This document shows, piece after piece, positions 1-6,530 of a DNA stretch of 7,289 nucleotides. The position numbers were made by a program, and so were the translations under genes. The notes beneath the pieces are model-generated. The model searched no databases and was not told the origin of the DNA. It worked only from the letters and a program-made list of their open reading frames with translations. Origin of the DNA: CANHVK01 sp046304235 (lineage in GTDB: Bacteria; Bacteroidota; Bacteroidia; Flavobacteriales_D; Crocinitomicaceae); contig JBKCEW010000172.1 in NCBI GenBank assembly GCA_046304235.1, forward strand, positions 1 through 7,289, written 5' to 3'. Each line of letters opens with the position of its first letter. Positions within the stretch are counted from its first letter, which is position 1.

Positions 1-809
1 ATATCGGTTTGATGTTTTTATTTTCAAACTTAATAAGACTACAAAACAACAGTAAAAACAACAAATTACATGTATTCATTTTCATTAATTTAATTTTCAT
101 TTTATTTTGTAAAAATTACTTTTTCATTTTTTTAATTCCAGGAATAATAGCGATTTATCTAAATATTTACATTTGGAAAAATGTAAAACTAATATCCTAC
201 TCTTACATTACATTTTTATTGGTTATCATTTTTGCTGGACTTTTTCACAACCCAGTTAATTTCGATAACAACATAAAAGACCCGATAAAACGAAAATTAT
301 ATATCAAGAAGGTTAATAGTGAATCTTATGAAAAAAATGCATTAGGGCAAAATCGGAACATATTTGAAGTTTTAAGATTTAAACAAAGAGATCAACAGTT
401 TGAAGCAAGGAAACAAAATGCACATACAGTTATTTACGCCCCTACCTTAGATGGAAATCCAATTACTTTTTTGAAATGTATCCCTTTTGCAATAATGAAC
501 ACCCTATTTAGACCCAATATTATTGATTTAAAAAATCCACTTTTTATTCCAGACATATTATTAAATCTAATTGTCATCATATTAATTCTATTTTCTATCA
601 AGTTCAGAAAATCAAACTTTTCGAATAAAGAAAAACGATTAGTTAACCTAATTTTATATTTTACTATAATCTCACTTATACTTATAGGCATATTGGTACC
701 CGTTTTAGGAAATATAGTTCGGTATAGGGCACCGATAATTCCATTATTAATTATAGCTCTTTTAACAATGATTGATTTTGAAAAAATTCCATTGTTGAAT
801 AAATTGTAA
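1..809 (+). CDS. Polytopic membrane protein, paralogue of the next gene (5' partial)
   Basis: This is the C-terminal part of a multi-pass inner-membrane protein of unknown function. The reading frame is open to the left edge (first whole codon at base 3) and ends at TAA 807-809. A TTG at 9 and an ATG at 12 could be read as starts, but the residues before and after them line up almost without gaps with residues from about 199 of the downstream paralogue, so roughly 200 N-terminal residues probably lie outside the window. Counting from TTG 9, hydrophobic segments lie near residues 23-55, 62-80, 183-198, 213-235 and 243-256. A stretch at 125-169 aligns without gaps to residues 293-337 of the paralogue (17 of 45 identical), and the PVLGNIVRYRAP motif near 231-242 is shared. 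The polar loop between residues 80 and 125 is about 30 residues longer than in the paralogue. The next gene begins 16 nt downstream, which suggests an operon. The role may be in envelope glycan synthesis or export, but this is inference only. Confidence 0.85.
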   Translation, partial: IGLMFLFSNLIRLQNNSKNNKLHVFIFINLIFILFCKNYFFIFLIPGIIAIYLNIYIWKNVKLISYSYITFLLVIIFAGLFHNPVNFDNNIKDPIKRKLYIKKVNSESYEKNALGQNRNIFEVLRFKQRDQQFEARKQNAHTVIYAPTLDGNPITFLKCIPFAIMNTLFRPNIIDLKNPLFIPDILLNLIVIILILFSIKFRKSNFSNKEKRLVNLILYFTIISLILIGILVPVLGNIVRYRAPIIPLLIIALLTMIDFEKIPLLNKL

Positions 810-825
810 TTTTGAAAATAAAAAA

Positions 826-2148
826 GTGGAATATTTACTTTCTTTTCTATATCTATTTCTGATTTTGATATTTATCAAAAAAAGTAAACTTTTCAAAAAT
901 ACGAACCTAAAATCTAGTACTTTATATATTTTATTTTTCGTGAAATTAATCGCTGCCTATTGTTTATTCTTGGTTTATACAAGGTATTACACAGATAGGT
1001 CTACCGCTGATATTTTTAAATATTTTGATGATTCTACTTGGCTTTTTAAAAATGTATTTTCAAAATCCCCTGTGAATTATTTAAAAATTATATTAGGTAT
1101 ACATACAGACCAACCTTATATACATTACGAATTAAAACAAACACAATATTGGTTTAAACCACACGAAACAAATGTTTTCAATGATAATCGAACAGTAATT
1201 CGTTTCAATTTAATAATTTATCTTATCTCGTTAGGATATTATCACATTCATACATTGATACTCTGTTTTCTTTCATTCATAGGACTTACAGGAATTTACA
1301 AAACATTTCACAAGTTATTTCCTCAAAAAACACTAATTCTTATATTGTGCATTTACTTTCTACCCTCCGTTCTTTTTTGGGGCTCTGGTATTTTGAAAGA
1401 AAGTATTTTATTGTTTTCTGTAGGGATATTTGTCTATAAACTATCCGAAATAGTAATCCATCAAAACAAATCTATTTCAAATTATGTAATAATTACAGCT
1501 GCATTTTTGTTACTAACGATTACAAAACCTTATGTGATTCTTACATTAACACCAAGTATTATTGCATTATTAACCTATCACTATTTCAAAAGAATTCGTG
1601 TAATATTTTACTACATTTTTGTCCATTTGTTCTGTATTGTTATTGCATTAATAATAAATCATTATAATTCTAACCTTGATGTATTGGGTAATATTGTATA
1701 CAAACAACATGATTTCTTAAATGTGGCAAGAGATACACATGCCAATAGCACAATTTATGTAGAGAAATTATCAAATAATATATATTCATTTATCCATTTT
1801 TCACCATTGGCATTTGTAAATGGCTTTTTTAGACCAACAATTTTTGAACTCAATTCAATCAGTTATTTACCTGCTGTATTAGAGTCAACTATGTTAATTT
1901 TTGGATTTTGTTTATTTCTTTTCAAAAAGAAAATACCGCTCGATATAAATCAAAAATTAATAATCTATTTTTCTTTATTTTTCTCAATGTTTTTAGCATT
2001 ACTTATAGGTTTAGCCACACCTGTATTAGGCGCAATTGTCAGATATAGAGTTCCTTACTTACCCTTTTTGTATAGTGCTATATTTCTCGCTATTCCTATT
2101 CCTGAATTTTCATTTATAAAAAAAATAGAAAATAAATTATGCAAATAA
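826..2148 (+). CDS. Polytopic inner-membrane protein, possibly glycosyltransferase/polymerase-like
   Basis: A 440-residue integral membrane protein with about 11-12 hydrophobic segments (near 2-18, 33-51, 125-158, 168-185, 192-208, 218-250, 257-278, 352-367, 377-396 and 411-425). GTG 826 is chosen as start because an in-frame TGA lies at 796-798, no ATG or TTG occurs in that frame before 826, and the next methionine is residue 356; the preceding A-rich stretch has no Shine-Dalgarno. Visible motifs are an acidic patch DIFKYFDDS at 62-70 after the second hydrophobic segment, FNDNRTVIRFN at 118-128, SVLFWGSGILKES at 181-193, FFRP at 334-337 and PVLGAIVRYRVP at 399-410. The last two recur in the upstream gene, so the pair arose by tandem duplication. 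An acidic motif in the first external loop and an Arg-rich late loop recall GT-C glycosyltransferases and Wzy-type polymerases, but I recognise no specific family. The gene ends inside the start of the lipoprotein gene (10-nt overlap). Confidence 0.85.
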   Translation: MEYLLSFLYLFLILIFIKKSKLFKNTNLKSSTLYILFFVKLIAAYCLFLVYTRYYTDRSTADIFKYFDDSTWLFKNVFSKSPVNYLKIILGIHTDQPYIHYELKQTQYWFKPHETNVFNDNRTVIRFNLIIYLISLGYYHIHTLILCFLSFIGLTGIYKTFHKLFPQKTLILILCIYFLPSVLFWGSGILKESILLFSVGIFVYKLSEIVIHQNKSISNYVIITAAFLLLTITKPYVILTLTPSIIALLTYHYFKRIRVIFYYIFVHLFCIVIALIINHYNSNLDVLGNIVYKQHDFLNVARDTHANSTIYVEKLSNNIYSFIHFSPLAFVNGFFRPTIFELNSISYLPAVLESTMLIFGFCLFLFKKKIPLDINQKLIIYFSLFFSMFLALLIGLATPVLGAIVRYRVPYLPFLYSAIFLAIPIPEFSFIKKIENKLCK

Positions 2149-3428
2149 GACTGATTACATCTATCATTACACTGTTTTTTATTACCAGTTGTATTAAAGG
2201 TAAAAAAGTAGATTTTATATTTCACAATACTTTGATTAACTCCTGCGATGAAAGTGCTCATATTTATGAAGCAATGGCAATAAGTAATGGTAAAATCGTT
2301 GAATTAGGACCTGAAAGACAAATTTTAAATAAGTATCGCTCTGAAAAAAGTGAAGATTTAAAAGGCAATTTTGTTTATCCTACTCTTATTGATGCAAATT
2401 TCAAATTGTTTGATATTTTACATGAGCGATTTTCAATTCAAACAAATCAAGTGGATAACGAAAATCATTTAATTTACTTGATAGAAAAAAAACTAGAAAC
2501 ATCTGAAACGCCAATAATTTCAATAAATAATTCAAAATTTAATAAAAAATCAATTGTTTACTTGCTTAATCAAAAATTCCCAAGTAAAAGAATCTATATT
2601 GAAATAAAGGACTCACTTTTTTATACAGAAAATAAAACTATTAAAGCACTTAATCATTCAGAAAAAAGAATATTCAAGTCAAATTTGCTGAAAAAAAATT
2701 TAGCAGAATTTAAATCTTTATACTTAGAAGTTCAAAATGAATTAGTAGAACATGGATATAAAGATATTTTAGTTCATAATTGTAACAAAGATGAGTTTGA
2801 TTTTTTAAACCAAATTAAAAAATGTATCACTATTGATATTAAACTTTATACAAATTATCTAGAAAAAAGAAGAACCAGTAACCAACTTCATTTAAATGGT
2901 TTTTATATTGAAGAATCAAACAAAACACTGTTAAGTAAGTTTGTCGAAAATAATAAGCCAATCAGTTTTACGAGCTCGTTTTTTCAAACAAATTTTAATT
3001 TATTGAAAAATCAAGTCATTAAAATAAACCAAGACCACCGATGGGGATGTATTATAGATTCTGAAACTTCAGATAGAGAATCTGAACATTTAAACATGCT
3101 AAATATTTATCCAATAGTTAATTCTACTTCAAACGAAATTGAAAAAAAGAACTTTTTAAGTTGTTTTGGTTCAGGAAATACCAAATCATATGATATGGAG
3201 CTCAAAATGATTAAAGATTCCAAAACATCAATAAACCAAAAGCATAAATTACTTTTCACAAACGGTCATAAACTTACATTTAATGATAATAATCTAGGAA
3301 GTCTTGAAAAAAAGAAAAACGCAAATATCATTACTTTTAATAGAGAACTTAATAATATAAATAATATAGAACAATTGTATGTAAGTCGAATGTATATTAA
3401 AAATAAACTATTCTATCAAGTTGATTAA
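2139..3428 (+). CDS. Lipoprotein, catalytically degenerate YtcJ-like amidohydrolase
   Basis: A 429-residue protein with a lipoprotein signal: a short hydrophobic stretch followed by lipobox ITSC with Cys18, then a lysine-rich start, so it is probably membrane-anchored and faces the periplasm. Residues 24-90 follow the YtcJ/imidazolonepropionase-type amidohydrolase start (DFIFHNTLI, then EAMAISNGKIVELGP, then LKGNFVYPTLIDANFKL), and residues 380-429 follow the usual end (NNLGSLEKKKNANIITF, then YIKNKLFYQ). The catalytic positions are changed. The Asp-x-His-x-His site reads DANFK (N87, K89). The DGH-like motif reads DSL at 158-160. HAIGD aligns with TSSFF at 278-282. The EH site aligns with ID at 306-307. 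GSD reads GSG at 344-346. The protein is also shorter than YtcJ proteins, which usually exceed 500 residues. The frame is intact, so a retained non-enzymatic role (binding or scaffold) is more likely than decay. The start overlaps the previous gene by 10 nt, implying translational coupling. The homology is read by eye, and the lost-activity conclusion is inference. Confidence 0.8.
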   Translation: MQIRLITSIITLFFITSCIKGKKVDFIFHNTLINSCDESAHIYEAMAISNGKIVELGPERQILNKYRSEKSEDLKGNFVYPTLIDANFKLFDILHERFSIQTNQVDNENHLIYLIEKKLETSETPIISINNSKFNKKSIVYLLNQKFPSKRIYIEIKDSLFYTENKTIKALNHSEKRIFKSNLLKKNLAEFKSLYLEVQNELVEHGYKDILVHNCNKDEFDFLNQIKKCITIDIKLYTNYLEKRRTSNQLHLNGFYIEESNKTLLSKFVENNKPISFTSSFFQTNFNLLKNQVIKINQDHRWGCIIDSETSDRESEHLNMLNIYPIVNSTSNEIEKKNFLSCFGSGNTKSYDMELKMIKDSKTSINQKHKLLFTNGHKLTFNDNNLGSLEKKKNANIITFNRELNNINNIEQLYVSRMYIKNKLFYQVD

Positions 3429-3450
3429 TTATCGTTTCAATTATTATTAA

Positions 3451-3458
3451 TATATTTA
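3451..3458 (+). promoter_or_regulatory. Candidate -7 element for the acyl-CoA synthetase/rsmG pair
   Basis: TATATTTA lies in the 54-bp gap after the lipoprotein gene and matches the Bacteroidota -7 consensus TAnnTTTG except for the last base. It lies 24 nt before the ATG at 3483, which would leave a short leader. No TTG sits at the expected -33 distance, and such AT-rich DNA gives chance matches, so this is tentative. The alternative is read-through from the upstream operon, since no terminator hairpin is visible in the gap. Confidence 0.22.
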
Positions 3459-3482
3459 AGTATAAATGTTAATCATTACGCC

Positions 3483-5237
3483 ATGAGATTATTCGATATA
3501 CCTTTTCATCAATTACACCGCTTTCCAAACGAAAAAATGTTTAATACAAAAACAAATGGTGTATGGAATTCTATTTCAACAAACAAATTTTTGGATTTAG
3601 TTGAAAAAACTTCATTAGGCTTAATAGAATTAGGCATTCAAGAAGGTGATAAAATCGGAATCATATCTACTAACAGGTATGAATGGAATGTTTTAGATAT
3701 CTCAACATTACAAATTGGGGCAATTGTAGTTCCTATTTATCCAAATATTTCAAAGGACGATTACACTTATATATTAAATGATTCAGAAATTAAAATTTGT
3801 GTAGTTGGAGATAAGGATTTATATCAAAAAATATCAGATATAAGATCAAAAACACCAAGTGTTAAACTTTTATATACGTTTAATAATTATGATGAAATTC
3901 CTTGCTGGACAGAAATACATAATCACTCTAAAATAGAAAACAAATCTATTATTGATGAAAGAAAATCTAAAATTGACAAATTTGATCTAGCGACAATTAT
4001 TTACACTTCAGGAACAACTGGAAATCCTAAAGGAGTAATGTTGTCACACAATAATATTGTTTCTAACGTATTAGCTTGCGTAGATAGAATGCCATGTAAT
4101 GAACATTCTAGAGTGCTTACCTTTCTCCCTGAATGCCATGTTTACGAAAGAATGCTGCACTACCTTTATATGTATATGGGTTGTGCTATTTATTTTGCTG
4201 AATCATTAGATACAATTGGAGACAACATTAGAGAAGTCAAACCTCATATGTTTACAGCGGTTCCTCGATTGATTGAAAAGGTTTATGACAAAATCATTCA
4301 AAAGGGTGAAGAATTAACTGGAATAAAGAAAAAATTATTTTTTTGGGCAGTTTCTGTAGCAGAACAATATGAAATTGGTAGAGACGATTTTTGGTACACG
4401 TTCAAATTAAAAATTGCTAGAAAACTGATTTTTTCAAAATGGAAAGAAGCACTTGGTGGTGAAGTAAAAGCAATTGCATCTGGAAGCGCAGCTTTACAAC
4501 CTAGATTAGCTCGGGTATTTTTAGCAGCTGATATTTCTGTTTTAGAGGGCTATGGTTTAACTGAAACTTCTCCAGTAATCTCGGTGAATTGTTTAAAAAA
4601 TGGAATTAGAATTGGAACTGTTGGTACCTTAATACCAGAAGTTGATGTCAAAATTGCAGAAGATGGAGAAATTCTTGTTAAAGGTCCGAATGTCATGATG
4701 GGATATTATAAACAACCTGATAAAACTGCTGAAGCGATTATTGATGGCTGGTTCCATACGGGAGATATAGGCACTTTCGTTGAAGGTAATTTTCTTAAAA
4801 TAACAGATAGAAAAAAAGAAATTTTCAAAACATCAGGAGGTAAATATATCATACCTCAAGCGATGGAAAATAAATTTAAAGAATCTAGATTTATAGAACA
4901 AATAATGGTAGTTGGTGAAGGACAAAAATTTCCAGGAGCTTTAATTGTACCAAATTTTATTCATTTAAAAGATTGGCTGATTAAAAAAGGAGTAAATTCG
5001 AATCAACAACTATCGAATTTTGAAATCATCAATCTTGATATAGTCAAAGAAAAAATTCAAAAAGAAGTAAATCATTATAATCAAAATTATGGTGGTTATG
5101 AACAGATTAAACGATTTGAATTATTAGAAAATGAGTTCAGTATTGATGGTAATGAACTTACTCCGACCCTAAAACTTAAAAGAAAAATTATTCTCGAAAA
5201 ATATGCTTTATTTATAGAGCGTATTTATAATGTATGA
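3483..5237 (+). CDS. Long-chain fatty acid--CoA ligase (AMP-forming acyl-CoA synthetase)
   Basis: This enzyme activates fatty acids in two steps, with ATP to acyl-AMP and then with CoA to acyl-CoA, feeding phospholipid synthesis or beta-oxidation at the inner face of the membrane. All core motifs of the ANL (adenylate-forming) superfamily are visible: the P-loop YTSGTTGNPKG at 174-184, FLPECHVYER at 214-223, the A5 motif GYGLTETSP at 356-364, GWFHTGD at 422-428, the hinge region DRKKEIFKTSGGKYI at 442-456, and the C-terminal TPTLKLKR at 560-567, in which K564 is the likely catalytic lysine. The TSGGKYI hinge and the long C-terminal domain fit the long-chain (FadD/FAA) group rather than acetyl-CoA synthetases. 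At 584 residues it is full length. The N-terminus LFDIPFHQLHRFPN fits the family, supporting ATG 3483. The stop codon overlaps the rsmG start by 4 nt (ATGA). Chain-length preference cannot be read from the sequence. Confidence 0.96.
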   Translation: MRLFDIPFHQLHRFPNEKMFNTKTNGVWNSISTNKFLDLVEKTSLGLIELGIQEGDKIGIISTNRYEWNVLDISTLQIGAIVVPIYPNISKDDYTYILNDSEIKICVVGDKDLYQKISDIRSKTPSVKLLYTFNNYDEIPCWTEIHNHSKIENKSIIDERKSKIDKFDLATIIYTSGTTGNPKGVMLSHNNIVSNVLACVDRMPCNEHSRVLTFLPECHVYERMLHYLYMYMGCAIYFAESLDTIGDNIREVKPHMFTAVPRLIEKVYDKIIQKGEELTGIKKKLFFWAVSVAEQYEIGRDDFWYTFKLKIARKLIFSKWKEALGGEVKAIASGSAALQPRLARVFLAADISVLEGYGLTETSPVISVNCLKNGIRIGTVGTLIPEVDVKIAEDGEILVKGPNVMMGYYKQPDKTAEAIIDGWFHTGDIGTFVEGNFLKITDRKKEIFKTSGGKYIIPQAMENKFKESRFIEQIMVVGEGQKFPGALIVPNFIHLKDWLIKKGVNSNQQLSNFEIINLDIVKEKIQKEVNHYNQNYGGYEQIKRFELLENEFSIDGNELTPTLKLKRKIILEKYALFIERIYNV

Positions 5238-5878
5238 AAATGGATAATAATATAGACTTAATAAAAAAATACTTTCCCAATTTAAAGGATGAACAAATCA
5301 AGAAGTTTGAAAAATTATTGCCTTTGTATGAAAGTTGGAATGAACAAATTAATGTTATTTCTAGAAAAGATTTAGAATCCTTTAACGAAAGACACCTATT
5401 ACATTCATTAGGTATAGCCAAAGTAATTGAATTTGTTCCTGGCTCTAAAATTTTAGATATTGGTACAGGTGGTGGATTTCCAGGCATACCGCTTGCGATA
5501 TTATTTCCTGAGGTACAATTCACTTTGGTAGATTCTATAGGTAAAAAAATTAAAGTAGTTAACGAAGTTGCAAAAACCTTAGCTTTAAATAATGTTGAAG
5601 GTATACACGAAAGAGCAGAAAAGATTAAAGACAAGTTTGATTTTGTAGTAAGTAGAGCTGTAACAGCTATGCCTCAATTTTTACCATGGGTAAATGGAAA
5701 ATTTTTAAAAGAAAATAAAAACAACCTTAAAAATGGTATTTTATATTTAAAAGGAGGAGACCTAACAGAAGAAATGAAACCTGTAAAACAAACAATCACT
5801 TACTTCGAATTGCAAAAAATCTTTGATGAAGATTTTTTTGAAACTAAAAAAGTGGTTTATTTAAAAATGAATAATTAA
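5234..5878 (+). CDS. rsmG: 16S rRNA (guanine527-N7)-methyltransferase RsmG
   Basis: RsmG (GidB) is a cytoplasmic SAM-dependent enzyme that methylates N7 of G527 in 16S rRNA (E. coli numbering). In several bacteria its loss gives low-level streptomycin resistance. The 214-residue protein matches the family length. It has the family N-terminus (LYESWNEQINVISRKD at 31-46, then ERHLLHSLGI at 52-61), the SAM-binding loop ILDIGTGGGFPGIPLAI at 73-89, the acidic end of strand 2 at LVDS 98-101, and VVSRAV at 138-143. ATG 5234 overlaps the stop codon of the acyl-CoA synthetase (ATGA), the pattern of termination-reinitiation coupling. A second ATG two codons later (5240) is an alternative start. The gene ends tail-to-tail with the minus-strand hypothetical gene, sharing the bases TTAA at 5875-5878. 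No frameshift or missing motif is seen. Confidence 0.97.
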   Translation: MKMDNNIDLIKKYFPNLKDEQIKKFEKLLPLYESWNEQINVISRKDLESFNERHLLHSLGIAKVIEFVPGSKILDIGTGGGFPGIPLAILFPEVQFTLVDSIGKKIKVVNEVAKTLALNNVEGIHERAEKIKDKFDFVVSRAVTAMPQFLPWVNGKFLKENKNNLKNGILYLKGGDLTEEMKPVKQTITYFELQKIFDEDFFETKKVVYLKMNN

Positions 5879-6411
5879 ATCTTATACTTCTTTTCAACAG
5901 CTTCCCAATTCCAAATAAAATTCGCTACAATTTCATCCATACGCTTTAGAAATAATGGATTGGGAGCCTGCATATTTCTGAAATATTCTTCTTGAAAATC
6001 ATTTAAAGCATATTTATGGAAAATTGCTTTTGACATTCCATAAAGAACATTTTTAGAGGGATAATTTACTCTTGATATAAAGGATTTATAATCAGAAATT
6101 AATTCTGCAAATTGATTTTCATTCATCCCATAAATAGTAGCAAACTTCTGAATAATTAAACTTTCAACAGAAACAGCTTGGTTATAATCAAAGTGTGACT
6201 CTAATTGAACCAGATTCCCAACTATAACAATTATTGTAAATTCATCTATTTCAGAAGGAGCAATATCAGGAGAATAATCAAATGCAGGATCTTCATTAAT
6301 CATTGAAGCAACTTCTTTGAAACCATTGTCGATAACCTCTAACAAACCATTCACAAAAATGTTTGCTAACTGATTATCTGTCAATCGTTTTTTAAGAAAT
6401 GATCTAATCAT
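5875..6411 (-). CDS. Conserved-looking hypothetical protein, soluble, helical
   Basis: I do not recognise this 178-residue protein. It starts at the ATG complementary to 6409-6411 and stops at 5875-5877. It has no signal peptide, no lipobox and no transmembrane stretch long enough to be convincing (the hydrophobic run FTIIVIVGNLVQL at 58-70 is short and more like a buried helix or strand). The composition looks largely alpha-helical, with a basic N-terminus (MIRSFLKKRL), an acidic region at 39-57 rich in D, E and P, and an aromatic/basic C-terminus (FIWNWEAVEKKYKI). A cytoplasmic protein is the simplest reading. Evidence that it is real: a complete frame filling the space between rsmG and the divergent promoter region, ordinary protein composition, no competing frame, and a good TAnnTTTG element 22 nt upstream. 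It is transcribed toward rsmG and away from the PorP-like gene, so neither neighbour is obviously its partner. Confidence 0.82.
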   Translation of the reverse strand: MIRSFLKKRLTDNQLANIFVNGLLEVIDNGFKEVASMINEDPAFDYSPDIAPSEIDEFTIIVIVGNLVQLESHFDYNQAVSVESLIIQKFATIYGMNENQFAELISDYKSFISRVNYPSKNVLYGMSKAIFHKYALNDFQEEYFRNMQAPNPLFLKRMDEIVANFIWNWEAVEKKYKI

Positions 6412-6433
6412 AATTAATGACTTTATAATTTTT

Positions 6434-6441
6434 CAAAAATA
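6434..6441 (-). promoter_or_regulatory. Candidate -7 promoter element for the minus-strand hypothetical gene
   Basis: Read on the minus strand these bases are TATTTTTG, a full match to the Bacteroidota -7 consensus TAnnTTTG recognised by the primary sigma factor of this phylum. It lies 22 nt upstream of the start codon, leaving a leader of roughly 15-20 nt. A clear TTG -33 element at the usual 17-23 nt spacing is not seen, so the assignment rests on the -7 match and its position. Confidence 0.42.
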
Positions 6442-6517
6442 CACTTTTTTAATTTGAACTTATCTTTTTTTTAAGATATAAAATTCAACAAGTTATTAAC
6501 AGAAATTAAAAAAAATG

Positions 6518-6525
6518 TACTTTTA
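6518..6525 (+). promoter_or_regulatory. Candidate -7 element just before the PorP/SprF-like gene
   Basis: TACTTTTA matches TAnnTTTG except at the last base and sits only 5 nt before the ATG at 6531. If used, transcription would begin at or next to the start codon, giving a leaderless or nearly leaderless mRNA. No TTG is found at the -33 position. An alternative is the TATCTTTT at 6461-6468, which would give a leader of about 55-60 nt. Confidence 0.3.
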
Positions 6526-6530
6526 CAAGT

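Larger units (their letters stand above)
6412..6530. other. Divergent intergenic region
   Basis: This 119-bp, very AT-rich gap separates two divergently transcribed genes and is the only sizeable non-coding stretch in the window. It holds a -7-like element for each direction, several A and T tracts (including a T run at 6465-6472), and a weak 6-bp inverted repeat, TATCTT and AAGATA, at 6461-6478. No small ORF, tRNA or riboswitch-like structure was recognised. Confidence 0.7.

Noticed and set aside
434..691. Minus-strand open frame of 85 codons
   Set aside because: It lies wholly inside the well-supported plus-strand membrane gene and shows no family signal or start context; it is a shadow frame.
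2055..2261. Minus-strand open frame of 68 codons across the membrane/lipoprotein gene junction
   Set aside because: It overlaps two real genes on the other strand and has no recognisable protein features.
2691..2698. A8 tract in the lipoprotein gene as a phase-variation switch
   Set aside because: A-runs of this length are common throughout this AT-rich window and nothing else suggests switching.
2139..3428. Calling the lipoprotein gene a pseudogene
   Set aside because: Active-site residues are lost but the frame is uninterrupted, the signal peptide and both ends of the fold are kept, and the start is coupled to the upstream gene; a pseudoenzyme fits better.
5212..5634. Minus-strand open frame of 140 codons opposite rsmG
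   Set aside because: rsmG has unmistakable family motifs over the same bases; the opposite frame is a by-product of its codon use.
6461..6478. Inverted repeat TATCTT-N6-AAGATA as a terminator or operator
   Set aside because: The stem is only 6 A/T-rich base pairs, it lies between divergent promoters where no terminator is needed, and such repeats are expected by chance in this composition.
6493..6501. TTATTAACA as a DnaA box, given that rsmG/gidB lies near oriC in some bacteria
   Set aside because: It has two mismatches to TTATCCACA, is single, and no cluster of boxes, dnaA, mnmG or parAB accompanies it.
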